The translations under genes were made by a program, and so were the position numbers. A DNA stretch of 64,000 bases, taken from Tipula vernalis. Its lineage: Eukaryota; Arthropoda; Insecta; Diptera; Tipulidae. Below are positions 9,706 through 18,689 of the stretch, one piece after another. Numbering within the stretch: the first letter of the stretch is position 1; every line of letters begins with the position of its first letter. The stretch covers positions 138,612,577 through 138,676,576 of the forward strand of contig OY282558.1 in the NCBI GenBank assembly GCA_958295665.1. The letters are read 5' to 3'. The notes beneath the pieces are model-generated. The model worked only from the letters and a program-made list of their open reading frames with translations. It was not told the DNA's origin and did not search any database.

Positions 9706-10601
9706 TAGGGTGGGCCATCTAACTTTTATTTTTTTGAACTAGCGGTTATTTTGAGTATGGTAAGGGTTATGTCACTTTTGATTTGACAAAAAGTTAGTTG
9801 TATCCTTCCGCTGAACGAAAATGGTTGTGTATTTGCTTGAACAACGCTGGGTAATATTGAAACATTACTTCGAAAATCTTGGCAAGAAAATATTTTTTTC
9901 GGATGAAGCGCATTTCCATCTTGGCGGCTATGTAAACAAGCAGAATTGTCGCATTTGGGGCACGGAGAACCCGCACGTGATCGTAGAAAAGCCGATGCAT
10001 CCTCAACGAGTGACTGTTTGGTGCGGATTTTGGTCCGGTGGCATCATTGGGCCATTTTTCTTTGAAAATGAGCAAGGAGCCGCCGTTAGCGCTACCGCGC
10101 CATGATAAACGATTTTTTGTTCCCGGCACTTGAAGAGGAGGACATAGGCAACATTTGGTTTCAACAAGACGGCGCTCCGTGCCACACAGCACACGTTTCA
10201 ATTGATCTTTTGCGCACTGTCTTCGAAGATCGAATTATCAGCCGAAATGCTATTGTGATTTGGCCGCCTCGGAGCTGTGATTTGACGCCGTTGGACTATT
10301 ATCTTTGGGGTGCCGTCAAAGATAAGTGTTACGCCAATAAACCAGCAACGATTGAAGCTCTCAAGAACAATATTTTCATTGCCATTGAAGATAAAATGCC
10401 GCATACCATCGAAAATGTGCTCAAAAATTGGACCGACCGTATGGGGTACGACAAGGCCAGCCGAGGCAGTCATATGAATGAAATAGTATTCCATAATTAA
10501 TCGGAAGGATTGTTCTTTACAATAAAAAAATAAATTTGAAAAAATATTGAGAACTTTTTGTTTTATTGCATTTAAAAAAAAAGATTATTTGGCCCACCCT
10601 G
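9706..10601 (+). mobile_element. DD41D mariner-like transposon, deleted copy
   Basis: Tc1/mariner element with both ends. The left end reads TAGGGTGGGCCATCTAAC. The right end, reverse complemented, reads CAGGGTGGGCCAAATAATC. Both are flanked by TA (9704-9705 and 10602-10603). The element is 896 bp, short for a family of about 1.3 kb, because the region encoding the N-terminal paired/HTH domain is missing between the left repeat and the catalytic domain. The spacing of the last two catalytic Asp residues is 41 residues, the class known as DD41D (rosa-like, first described in a tephritid fly). Sense strand is plus. Confidence 0.88.
9822..10500 (+). pseudogene. DD41D mariner transposase, N-truncated and frameshifted
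   Basis: Cut-and-paste transposase catalytic domain in two frames. Frame 1 (9822-10089) contains FFSDEAHFHLGGYVNKQNCR with the first catalytic Asp, then VTVWCGFWSGGIIGPFFFEN. A small deletion of a number of bases not divisible by three, near 10089, moves the rest to frame 2 (10090-10500): RYRAMINDF, WFQQDGAPCHTA with the second Asp, and WPPRSCDLTPLDYYLWG with the third. Between the second and third Asp there are 41 residues. The protein ends RGSHMNEIVFHN. Catalytic residues all remain, but the DNA-binding domain is absent and the frame is broken, so no activity is expected. Confidence 0.88.
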
Positions 10602-10603
10602 TA

Positions 10604-11172
10604 CAAGGAAACTAAACATTGTACATTGTCCTCGACAGCCTAAAATATAAAAAAATACAATCTAACACTTGCAAGGGTAATTTATAAGTTACTTTGTGTT
10701 CTGCAATGATATTGAATCTGCTGATTTTGTTTACAAATTATTATTTTGTTGATCTTACTATTCTGTACGCTTTTAAGTTTGTTGTAATCGTTTTGATTTA
10801 TTTATGTTTTTTGCGGGATATATTGTGTATATTTAATTTGTACTGTTCAGAAAGGGTCTTTTAGAAACTGGCTCGGTCGATTCGATTTTAAAATCTTGGT
10901 TTAATTGGCAGATGAACCTAAAAAAATATTTGTCTATCCAACTTCTCGAACGATACTTTTCCCACAAAGTGTCCGTTATAGATCCCTAAGCTAATCATTT
11001 ATCTTTTACATACATTTTCCATTATATTGGTTAAGGTCTTTAAAAGATGTCACTATTTCCTTAAATTTCTTCAAGGCCCCTTCTGCAATATCACAATTGG
11101 TCACGAAAATATAAATCTTGTACTCTCATGCCGCCAAATCACAGACTCACAATTAATGTTACCTTATTTAGC
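10604..11172. other. AT-rich spacer, nothing recognised
   Basis: About 570 bp between the mariner and the inverted-repeat element. A 64-codon open frame at 11027-11221 runs into the left inverted repeat and shows no motif. Confidence 0.6.
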
Positions 11173-11480
11173 AGTAGTGTATTTTGGCCGGTTCTACCGA
11201 ATTTGGGAGCGGGAGCTATGACGCTAACGTATACGTGATATGTAATAGTATCATTTAGGGACAAATGCATACATCCAGGACAAATACATACATTCAGGGG
11301 CAATATCATTCAGGAATTCATTCGGTAACACGCATACTTTCAGGCGTAACCCAGCATAAATTCAGGTAGTATTGGATACATTCAGGTGGTCAGTTATATT
11401 ACAAGCATACTTCTAGGCGTAAACACGGTGGTAAGTTATATTACACGCATATTTTCAGGTGTAATTTACATATAATAAGG
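11173..11480 (+). repeat. left terminal inverted repeat with internal minisatellite
   Basis: Begins AGTAGTGTATTTTGGCCGG, continues TTCTACCGAATTTGGGAGCG, then passes into CATTCAGG-containing units from about 11265. The reverse complement of 12377-12110 follows the same order of blocks (TTTTGGCCGATTCTACC, TTTGGGAGTGGAAGC, ACATTCAGGGG, CAGGCGTAA). Inner boundary approximate. Confidence 0.8.
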
Positions 11481-11655
11481 GTAAATATATAAGCATACTT
11501 GGAGAATTGTGTAATTCAGGCGGAAATTGTATATTTTCAGTGTAAATAAATTTTCAGGGTTGAATTCCATACATTCAGGCACCCTTAATATATGCAATTT
11601 ATACTTAAATTCTCCTGAAAGTATGCTTGTCTGAACTTTAAAGTTTATGAACTTT

Positions 11656-11868
11656 CTAATTTTCTAATATGGGACGCCCTATCTTTGGATACGTGTATAC
11701 ACGTTTTAAAAGCTGTTTTTCATTTTTCTTAGTAACTTTAATCGGTGCCTATTTAATTGTTCGATGTTTTTTCTTATTATAGTCCGCAACTGTACGATTA
11801 AATCTCTCAACAATACTAGCTTTTATATGGCTGAACGTAGAATTATGATTAATATTTCGTTGTTTCAT
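11656..11868 (-). pseudogene. integrase relic, Polinton/Maverick-like
   Basis: A 71-codon reading with one internal stop. It gives HNSTFSHIKASIVERFNRT, the block around the catalytic glutamate (VERFNRT) of a retroviral-type DDE integrase, then ADYNKKKHRTIK, a stop, and VTKKNEKQLLKRVY. In Polinton integrases the KASIVERFNRT block and the YN..KHRTI block are separated by about 25-30 residues. Here they are almost adjacent, implying an internal deletion. The first two catalytic acids and the zinc-binding head are absent. A Ginger-type integrase is an alternative, but the long inverted repeats favour Polinton. Nonfunctional. Confidence 0.65.
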
Positions 11869-12099
11869 TGTGAAATATACAGCTTTTAAAATCATTTGAA
11901 CTGGGAAGTTATATTACAAGCATAATTTCCTGCGTAAATCAGCATACATTTAGGTAGTAGTGCATACATTCAGGTGGAATTGAATCCATTCAGGTGGCAA
12001 GTTATATTGCAAACATACTTTTAGGCGTAAACCCTAATAAAGGGTTAACAGAATACATTAAGGTGGCATTGAATACATTTAGGCGGCAGGTTATATTAC

Positions 12100-12377
12100 A
12101 AGCACGGACCCCTGAATGTATGTGTTAAAATACCTGAAAGTATGTTTGTAATAACTTACCACCTGAATGTATCCAATACCACCTGAATGTATGCTGGGTT
12201 TACGCCTGAAACTATGCTTGTAATGTAACTTAGCACTGAATGTATGCTGTTACCCCTGAAAGTATGTATTTGTACTGTATGTCTTTGCCCCTGAATGTAT
12301 ACTATAAAATGGCACGTAGACGTTTACGTAATAGCTTCCACTCCCAAATACGGTAGAATCGGCCAAAATACACTACT
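12100..12377 (-). repeat. right terminal inverted repeat with internal minisatellite
   Basis: Runs from GACCCCTGAATGTATG-type units at about 12106 through repeated CCTGAATGTATG and CCTGAAAGTATG blocks to TTCTACCGTA-type unique sequence (read on the minus strand) and the terminal GGCCAAAATACACTACT. It mirrors the left repeat at 11173-11480. Confidence 0.8.
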
Positions 12378-12387
12378 CACAGCATTC

Positions 12388-12400
12388 AAACTCGCATTCA
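12388..12400. repeat. SINE target site duplication, left copy
   Basis: AAACTCGCATTCA, identical to 12729-12741 at the other end of the SINE. It lies 10 bp outside the end of the inverted-repeat element. Confidence 0.9.
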
Positions 12401-12728
12401 CCGAGCAAACGGCGCAGTGGTTAAAGCTGTGACGGTTGGATCGGGAGGTACCAGGTTCGAATCCCTATAGAGGCATGATGCAAAAGTGATTTTTCATCAT
12501 CTGATAACGATCGTTGATGAAGATGAACACATCTCTATGACCCCCTGTTGAGAGTGCAGAATCAATGGGCCGACCCACCGTTCATGCCAGCACTAAAGGT
12601 TGGCATGAAGCAATGCAATGTGTAGTTGGTTTTCAAACACGGATTTGTAAGTCGCATGTCCTTGATTTGGCTACTCCAGGCGTAAAGTAGGATGGTAAAA
12701 AATAAATCAAGAAACAAAACAAACAAAC
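12401..12728 (+). mobile_element. tRNA-derived SINE with full target duplication
   Basis: A 328-bp retroposon transcribed by RNA polymerase III. The head (CCGAGCAAACGGCGCAGTGG) includes an A box at 12410-12420. A B box, GGTTCGAATCC, is at 12454-12464, spaced as in a tRNA. A body of about 240 bp follows, unrelated to any tRNA. It ends in an A-rich tail, AATAAATCAAGAAACAAAAC plus AAAC repeats. The 13-bp direct repeat AAACTCGCATTCA flanks it exactly, showing L1-like target-primed insertion. The intact boxes and perfect duplication suggest recent insertion. The partner LINE was not identified; no shared 3' end with the LINEs in this window was seen. Confidence 0.88.
12410..12464 (+). promoter_or_regulatory. 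internal RNA polymerase III promoter (A and B boxes)
   Basis: A box CGGCGCAGTGG at 12410-12420 and B box GGTTCGAATCC at 12454-12464, 33 bp apart. Both fit the tRNA-type type 2 promoter consensus (TRGCNNAGYGG with a first-base mismatch; GGTTCGANTCC exact). Confidence 0.85.
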
Positions 12729-12741
12729 AAACTCGCATTCA
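12729..12741. repeat. SINE target site duplication, right copy
   Basis: AAACTCGCATTCA, directly after the AAAC-repeat tail and identical to 12388-12400. Confidence 0.9.
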
Positions 12742-12752
12742 TCTCTCGAATA

Positions 12753-12832
12753 TAGGTAAACCTCGTTTAACGAACGTATTGTGCCCCTGAAAAACCGTTC
12801 GTTAGTTGAGGTTCCGTTGTACGAGGTAAATA
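12753..12832. mobile_element. pogo/Tigger-type terminal repeat fragment
   Basis: TAGGTAAACCTCGTTTAACG, then AACCGTTCGTTAGTTGAGG and GTTGTACGAGG. The CCTCGTTTAACGAAC and GTTCGTTA..TGAGG words are the alternating motifs found in Tigger/pogo inverted repeats. Related words recur near 12868-12886 (TCGTTCGTTATTCGAGAG). No transposase was recognised. Confidence 0.5.
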
Positions 12833-14453
12833 ATTGTAAGTGCCATTTTTGGGGGAAAAATATTTGTGTCGTTCGTTATTCGAGAGTTTCAAAATTTATT
12901 TTCTAAAAATTTGTGTCGTTTTTTCAGATCATAACATTAAGTGAGCAACGTGGAAATTGGCTGATATAATTCTTTGCATCAATTTCTTATTCTTTATCTT
13001 TTCGATTTCTTCTTACTTAGTGCTTCAGTCAGGATGAGGCATCGCTGTCGACCATTTGAGAGAACAATCTTTTGAATCTTTTGTTACCAAATTCCTCCTC
13101 CTTGCCACAAAATTATTGGCCACCAGCAAAGTATTTTAAGTAAATTTAAAAATTTAAAGTCCATGTTACACGGTTAAGTTATCCTTTTGGTCTTAAAGGC
13201 GCCTATTTAACGACTATTCCAGTTTAGAAGATTTATTAACCGTAGAAACTTATTTCTTCGAAAATTTTGATACTACATCGGAAAACAGTTGAAAACATTT
13301 TTTTTTTTGTTTATTTTGTTAAAATGATACCCACGCAATGCCTCAATGGACTTCAAATTTTGTGAACAGGTGGTTTTTGAACCCACCCAGTCTATTCTAG
13401 ACTCGAATGGACCTAAAAGTTAACGCAAACTGCTTATTACTAAAATCTGTCATTGTACAAAATTTCGACCAAATCTCTCAATACTTGTGAGAATGGGAGC
13501 CAAAACAAAAATACGAAAAATGTATGACTGGAAGGACGGAAGGACAGACACGACATTTATCTAATCGATGCTTTGGAGTCCTGATAACATGTGAAAATCT
13601 GAAAAAAAAAATTTTTTCGCGATTACAAAACTTACCCAATATGAACTAATGTCCGCGGCATAAAACTTCTTTCAAATGAATGATTTTAAAAGGAAATGGA
13701 TACATTTTTAGAGTATGTACCTAATATTGTGTATGTTTGCTCTGCCAATAAGGCAATTAATCGATTGGGCTCAGATTGAGAACGAGCTGAAGTTCACCGC
13801 AGCACATATTATTTTCATATGTAGAGGTGATAATAGAATATAGTTTGCGCTGGCTTATACAATTTTAAACTAGTAGTAACAACGGCTGTCGCTGCCAAAA
13901 TCACGGTAGGATCATTCATGTTGTAACTACAGAGTTGATCTCTCAAACGTCCATGAAGCATAAACGTTAGAACATGCACGTTTGATTTGCTTTGTGTCAA
14001 AGGCATCCATTGCGCTCAGATCACTTTCAAGAATTATTAATGTTTGCTCAAAACTGATTGACTAGCTCAGTTGATTTTTAATACTAAAATTTTATGTGTG
14101 AAAAAATCCAAATTAATGTTAGAGTAACAGTAATTGTCCTATATATGGTGATATCAAACAACGCAATTTTATAAATCCTACGATTTTTGGTCCTTGGATT
14201 TTCAAACTTATAAATTCAGTTTATTACAACAAGTAGCTTCTTAAGTGCAGCAAGGTCCTGTTTGCAAACTTTCAAAATTTTAAGTTGAAAATTTGCAGTT
14301 GTAGTATAGTATTTTATTAGAGCTTTAAAATGTGAAGTGGAAATTATCAAAAATTCAAAATTATCTACTTAGGAATTTTGTCTGCGAACGTAATAAAATA
14401 TAATATTATTATATTTTATTATATTTAAAAACAAAATTGCAAAGTGTGTAAAA
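12833..14453. other. non-coding stretch before gag, possible 5' LTR/leader
   Basis: No coding segment recognised. 13500-13600 contains GGAAGGACGGAAGGACAGAC, a word common in fly repeats. 13740-14030 is a slightly GC-richer patch with a 63-codon minus-strand frame lacking motifs. The 5' LTR and primer binding site of the element starting at 14454 should lie here, but nothing matches the sequence after the 3' polypurine tract, so the 5' end is not defined. Confidence 0.5.
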
Positions 14454-15640
14454 ATGGAAGAAATTCAGGGAACAATAAGGCAGTTGACGGGGGCATTCAA
14501 CGCCCAAATCGAATTAAATAAAAAGTTGGAAAAAAGAATTGGCCAGTTAGAAAATAAAGTGGAAAACAAGACACCAAACAATACAACAGTCGCGGCGTCA
14601 AAGAACTACAAGTCTTTGACGGAAATCCATCACAATATGTGTCATGGATATACAGTGTAGAAAGTATCCTAAAAGACTAAGAGATAGTTGAGGATAAACC
14701 TGTATATAGAGCCATATTACAAAGTATAAGACAGAAAATACGAGGAACGGCGGACGCAACTCTCTTATCATATAACATTTTCGACGAAAATTGGAGTGCG
14801 ATAAAAGGATGTTTATCGTTACATTATGCCGACAAAAGAGATGTGAGGACACTCGAATATCAATTGGGCAGCCTAGCTCAGAGGAAGAAAAATATCGATG
14901 AATTGTACGCAACTGTAAACCATCAACTATCCCTCATTATCAACAAAGTTAAAACTTCAAACTACAATGCAGACGCCATGACAGTGCTGATAGACACATA
15001 CAGGAATCGAGCATTGGATGCCTTCGTTAGAGGTTTAACTGGGGATATCTCAAAAATGCTAACTATTCAGAGACCGACGAATCTCCCAGAGGCGTATTCA
15101 TTATGTCTGGAGATACAAAATCTCAATTTCCGGAGTATGCCTATACACCATAGAAATTTTAACAATTCATTCACGATTCCCGTAAACCAAATCAATGCGA
15201 ATAGAGTTCAACAATACACGAAGCCGATACCGCTACCAAGAATATCGCTGCAACAGAGTAATATGGGGTACATTATGCAGTATCAACAACTATACCAGCA
15301 ACAACAAATTTACTTTATAACACCATCAGCAACCACCAGTTTAACCGAAACCACCAGTACCAATGTCCGTTGATGAGTCGGGCAATACGAAAATATCAAT
15401 TACATAAATCGACCAAGTAACATGAACTCAAAACCAAGAAGAGAAAGAAGTCCTGATACTCACTTGAACCAAAGCAAACAACAAAGGATATTTCACATGA
15501 TGGAACAACAGGTTGGTGAACAAGAATACGAGGAGTATATTGATGACTACAGCGACAACGAGGACAAATAAGAGGAGACGGAAGAGAATATAGAGGCAAA
15601 TTTTATAACGAATGCCTCTCCAGCATATCTTACGTAGAAT
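14454..15640 (+). pseudogene. gag relic of errantivirus-type element
   Basis: An ATG at 14454 opens a short frame with a coiled-coil-like N-terminus (LNKKLEKRIGQLENKVENK). A shift near 14610 moves the gag to another frame: FDGNPSQYVSWIYSVESIL, a stop near 14680, then RTLEYQLGSLAQRKK, and ALDAFVRGLTGDISKML with PTNLPEAYSLCLEIQNL. These are the conserved capsid-like blocks of gypsy-group Gag. The tail is Gln/Asn-rich and ends in an acidic run (EYEEYIDDYSDNED) before NFITNASPAYLT, close to the gag-pol junction. No zinc knuckle is seen, which is usual for this group. Confidence 0.85.
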
Positions 15641-15985
15641 ATCAGACAAACAACAACAAAATCCTAAGATTCCTTGTCGGCACCGGGGCAAACAAAAACT
15701 TTATAAGACTAGAAATTGCAAGGAATGCTAAACCAATCGACAAACAATTTAACATTAGATCAGAGGGAGGTGACGTCAAAATCTGACAAAAAATTTCAAC
15801 ACAATTCTTTAGAAATGTTGGCAAAGACATTCTGCTAGATTTCTTTGCTCTACCAGGACTAAAAACCTTTGACGGGATAATCGGAGACGACACCCTAAAG
15901 AGATTGGAAGCACTAATCGACAGGAAAAATAATATTCTTACAATCAAACCAAACATCAGGATCCCTTTGAAAATCAAAACATCCA
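15641..15985 (+). pseudogene. errantivirus-type protease relic, catalytic Asp lost
   Basis: Aspartic protease domain that would cleave the polyprotein. The frame reads KILRFLVGTGANKNFIR, where the family has (V/I)DTGA. Codon 15679-15681 is GGC (Gly) instead of an Asp codon, so the active site is destroyed. A stop follows near 15784. FDGIIGDDTLKRLEALIDRK at about 15870-15930 is the conserved second half. The domain continues into the linker before RT. Confidence 0.82.
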
Positions 15986-15986
15986 T

Positions 15987-16735
15987 GTGAATACTATCGC
16001 GACAAAAAATGATCATCTGAATAACGAAACAAAATTAAAACTGAAAAAGATGCTGAATAAATATCTACCACTTTTCAGAGCCATTGGAGACCAACCGACC
16101 ATTGAAACGAACGTGAGGGGGGCGATCAAAACTACTACAATTGACCCGATTTTTTTTTTTTTATTTAAGTGGACCAACAAATAAAACAATTGCTCAATGA
16201 CGGCATTATAAGACCATCGAAATGTCCGTATAATTCACCCATTTGGATTGTAGAGAAGAAAATGGATGCATCGGGAGTAAAAAAGTATCGAATGGTCATA
16301 GATTATAAAAGATTGAACGCAGTTACCGTGTCGGACACCTATCCTATACCAGACATCTCTAACACCATCGCAAATCTGGACAACTCCAAATTCTTCACAA
16401 CGATAGATCTTACATCCGGGTTCCACAACATTAAGATGATGGAAAAGGATATACCTAAGACGGCATTCTCGACGATGAACGAGAAATACAAATTCACCAG
16501 GCTACCGTTTGGATTGAAAAACGCGCCAGCGATTTTTCAGAGGATAATCAACGACGTCTTAAAGGAATACATCGGTATATTATGTTATGTATACATCGAT
16601 GAAATTATCATATTTGGGGGAGAAAACGAAGAGGAACACCTGAAAAATGTCCCCAAATTCTAGACAGACTATGAAAAGCTAATCTCCGAGTCAATTTAGA
16701 CAAGACCGAATTTCTAAAATAGGAAACGGAATTCA
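15987..16735 (+). pseudogene. errantivirus-type reverse transcriptase relic
   Basis: RT fingers and palm. A T run at 16150-16161 lies at a deletion that breaks the frame before RT. From 16169 an open frame gives QQIKQLLNDGIIRPSKCPYN, YRMVIDYKRLNAVTV, FTTIDLTSGFHNIKM and RLPFGLKNAPAIFQRIINDV. The catalytic block reads CYVYIDEIIIFGG. The second Asp of the YxDD box is Glu (codon 16601-16603), so polymerisation should be lost or severely reduced. A stop at about 16661 and further stops in the connection region follow before the frame reopens at 16740. Confidence 0.88.
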
Positions 16736-16739
16736 TAGG

Positions 16740-17445
16740 ATATATAATAACGAACAAGGGAATAAGAACGGATCCAAAAAAAGTAACGGCTGTGCAGAAA
16801 CTAAAACCACCTGAAAATCTTAAAGAATTGAAAAGTCTCCTTGGACTAACATCATACTATAGGCGAATTATCAAAGACTTCGCAAAGGTAGCAAAACCTT
16901 TGACGAATCTTGCGAGGGGGGAGAACGCACAAATAAAAGCTAGCCAGTCAAAGATAGTAGACATAAACTTAACAGACGTCGAGTTGAAAGCATTCCAACA
17001 TCTAAAATTACTAGTGTCATCGGCGGACCTATTTATATTTCCGGACTTCGACAAACCGTTTATACTAACAATGGACGCGTCGAACCACAGCATCGGGGCC
17101 GTACTCTCGCAAGGAGATATTGGCAAGGACCAACCTATAACGTGTATATAAATATCTCTCAATAAAACCAAGGAAAGTTATGCTACAAACGAGAAAGAAA
17201 TGTTAGCGATCATTTGGGCTCTAGACAACCTAAGGAATTACCTCTATGGAGCGAAGAAAATCAGGATTCTTACTGACTTCGCTCTTAGCAATAGGAATAG
17301 CAACAGCAAGCTGAAAAGATGCAAAGCCAGACTAGAGGAGTACAACTACAAGATTGTCTACAAACCCGGAATTACAAATAAAGTAGCGGACGCACTATCA
17401 AGACTGAAGTTGGAGGTCAACACACTTTCGTCATCAAGCGATTAG
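16740..17445 (+). pseudogene. errantivirus-type RT connection and RNase H relic
   Basis: KPPENLKELKSLLGLTSYYR and FAKVAKPLTNLARGE are the RT thumb and tether. RNase H starts PFILTMDASNHSIGAVLSQG with its first Asp intact, continues after an in-frame stop near 17150 with ATNEKEMLAIIWALDNLRNY (catalytic Glu) and KKIRILTDFALS, where the family has TDH, and ends YKIVYKPGITNKVADALSRL. The reading is mostly open, so this is the best kept part of the element. Confidence 0.88.
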
Positions 17446-17699
17446 GCCGTACATAGTGCAGAAGAAGTGACACACAAATTATTCCGCATTGTGAAGCCCC
17501 AATAAACCGTCTTTAAAAATCAATTAATAATATCCGAGGGAAACGGAATTTTCGCTTATGAGGAACCACACCAGAACTATCATAAAATAGGTAGGCATTA
17601 CATCTCCCTGTTAGAAGATCAGGCAAAGGAAAAACTTATAAAACATCTGAAAGAAAGACTACACCCAACATCTGTAAATGGAATCAAAATTCCGGAAGG

Positions 17700-18660
17700 A
17701 AATCTCTCCAGCTACTTCAAGAAATTTACGCAAAACATCTGCACAATTACAAATTGCGGATAGCACAGAGGGTAGTAGAGGATATCCGCAATGAAGACAA
17801 TAAATACCGCATTATACAAGAAGAACACAGAAGAGCACATTGGAATTCAAGGGAAAATAAGGAATTAATACTAGAAAATTATTATTTCCCTCAGATGACC
17901 TGTTTAATAAAAAAGTATACGCAGAACTGCGACATATGCAACCAACATAAATACGACCGTCACCCCAATAAACCACAACTCCAGGACCAATCCCAACGTA
18001 TCCTGCAGAAGTTCTACACATCGACCTAATCGACATGAAAAGCGAGAAGTTTATAACATGCATTGATAAATTTTTGAAATTCGTCAAACTATTTCACGTC
18101 AAGGACAGAACATCAGTACACATGAGAGACAAAATTATCAAAATCCTGCATTATTTCATAACAGCCAGAATAATGGTTATGGACAACGAAGCAAGCTTCA
18201 TCAGCTCTATCATTGCGGATTACCTAAGAACACTAGGGATTCAAAATTACTTAACCCCTACACAAAAAACGAAGTAAATCGAATAGTGGAAAGGGTTCTC
18301 TCCACCACAATCGAAATAATCCGATGTCTGCAAAATGAATACAAGGACCTCACGACTAAAGAATTGGTCAATATAGCAGTCGATAGGTACAACAACTCAA
18401 TACACTCTGTTACCGAAAGGAAGCCTAGTGACATATTTTTTGGACGGGCACAACGGGTCAATTATCAAAATTTATTAAACTTCAAGGAGAAATTAAATGA
18501 AAATGTAATACAAAGAATCAAAAATAATCAGAAGCTTAAATTACAAAGAGAGAACTTGAAAAAGAACGTGCCAAGAACATACGAAGTTGGAGCACATATA
18601 TATACCGCTGTGTAATAAATTCGAAAAGAAATCGTGGCGACGGATAATAGAGTCACCGTG
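17700..18660 (+). pseudogene. errantivirus-type integrase relic
   Basis: Zinc-binding head: EEHRRAHWNSRENKE and CDICNQHKYDRHPNKPQL. The catalytic core follows in a shifted frame from 18020: HIDLIDMKSEKFITCIDKF with the first Asp, VMDNEASF with the second, and after another shift (18277-18286) VNRIVERVLSTTIEIIR with the Glu. RYNNSIHSVTERKPSDIFFG is the end of the core. YEVGAHIYTAV then a stop at 18613 and continuation toward VATDNRVTV mark the C-terminal domain. All three catalytic acids remain but in three frames. Confidence 0.85.
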
Positions 18661-18689
18661 ACCACACGGTGACCACATCAAAAACTCAC

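Larger units (their letters stand above)
11173..12377. mobile_element. long-TIR element with Polinton-like integrase scrap
   Basis: A 1,205-bp element bounded by AGTAGTGTATTTTGGCC at 11173-11189 and its exact reverse complement at 12361-12377. The inverted repeats continue for roughly 300 bp each, first as a unique terminal segment of about 75 bp, then as a minisatellite of ATACATTCAGGTGG / AAGCATACTTTCAGGCGTAA units. A second forward block of the minisatellite lies at about 11885-12105, and orientation flips near 12106. Between the blocks is an integrase relic on the minus strand. Termini begin AG and end CT and the repeats are long, as in Polinton/Maverick elements; autonomous ones are 10-20 kb, so this would be a deletion derivative. 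The 6-bp flanks TTTAGC and CACAGC share only AGC, so a target duplication is not demonstrated. Confidence 0.7.

Noticed and set aside
9794..10494. Minus-strand frames of 63-135 codons over the mariner
   Set aside because: Antisense shadows of the transposase, which is clearly encoded on the plus strand by its DEAHF, QQDGAPCHTA and TPLDYY motifs.
11167..12383. A 6-bp target duplication for the inverted-repeat element (TTTAGC / CACAGC)
   Set aside because: Only the last three bases agree, no better than chance. It was not used as evidence for the Polinton assignment.
12401..12475. A tRNA gene, from the A and B boxes
   Set aside because: The sequence cannot form a proper acceptor stem and anticodon arm, and continues into a 240-bp body with an A-rich tail and target duplication. 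It is a SINE head.
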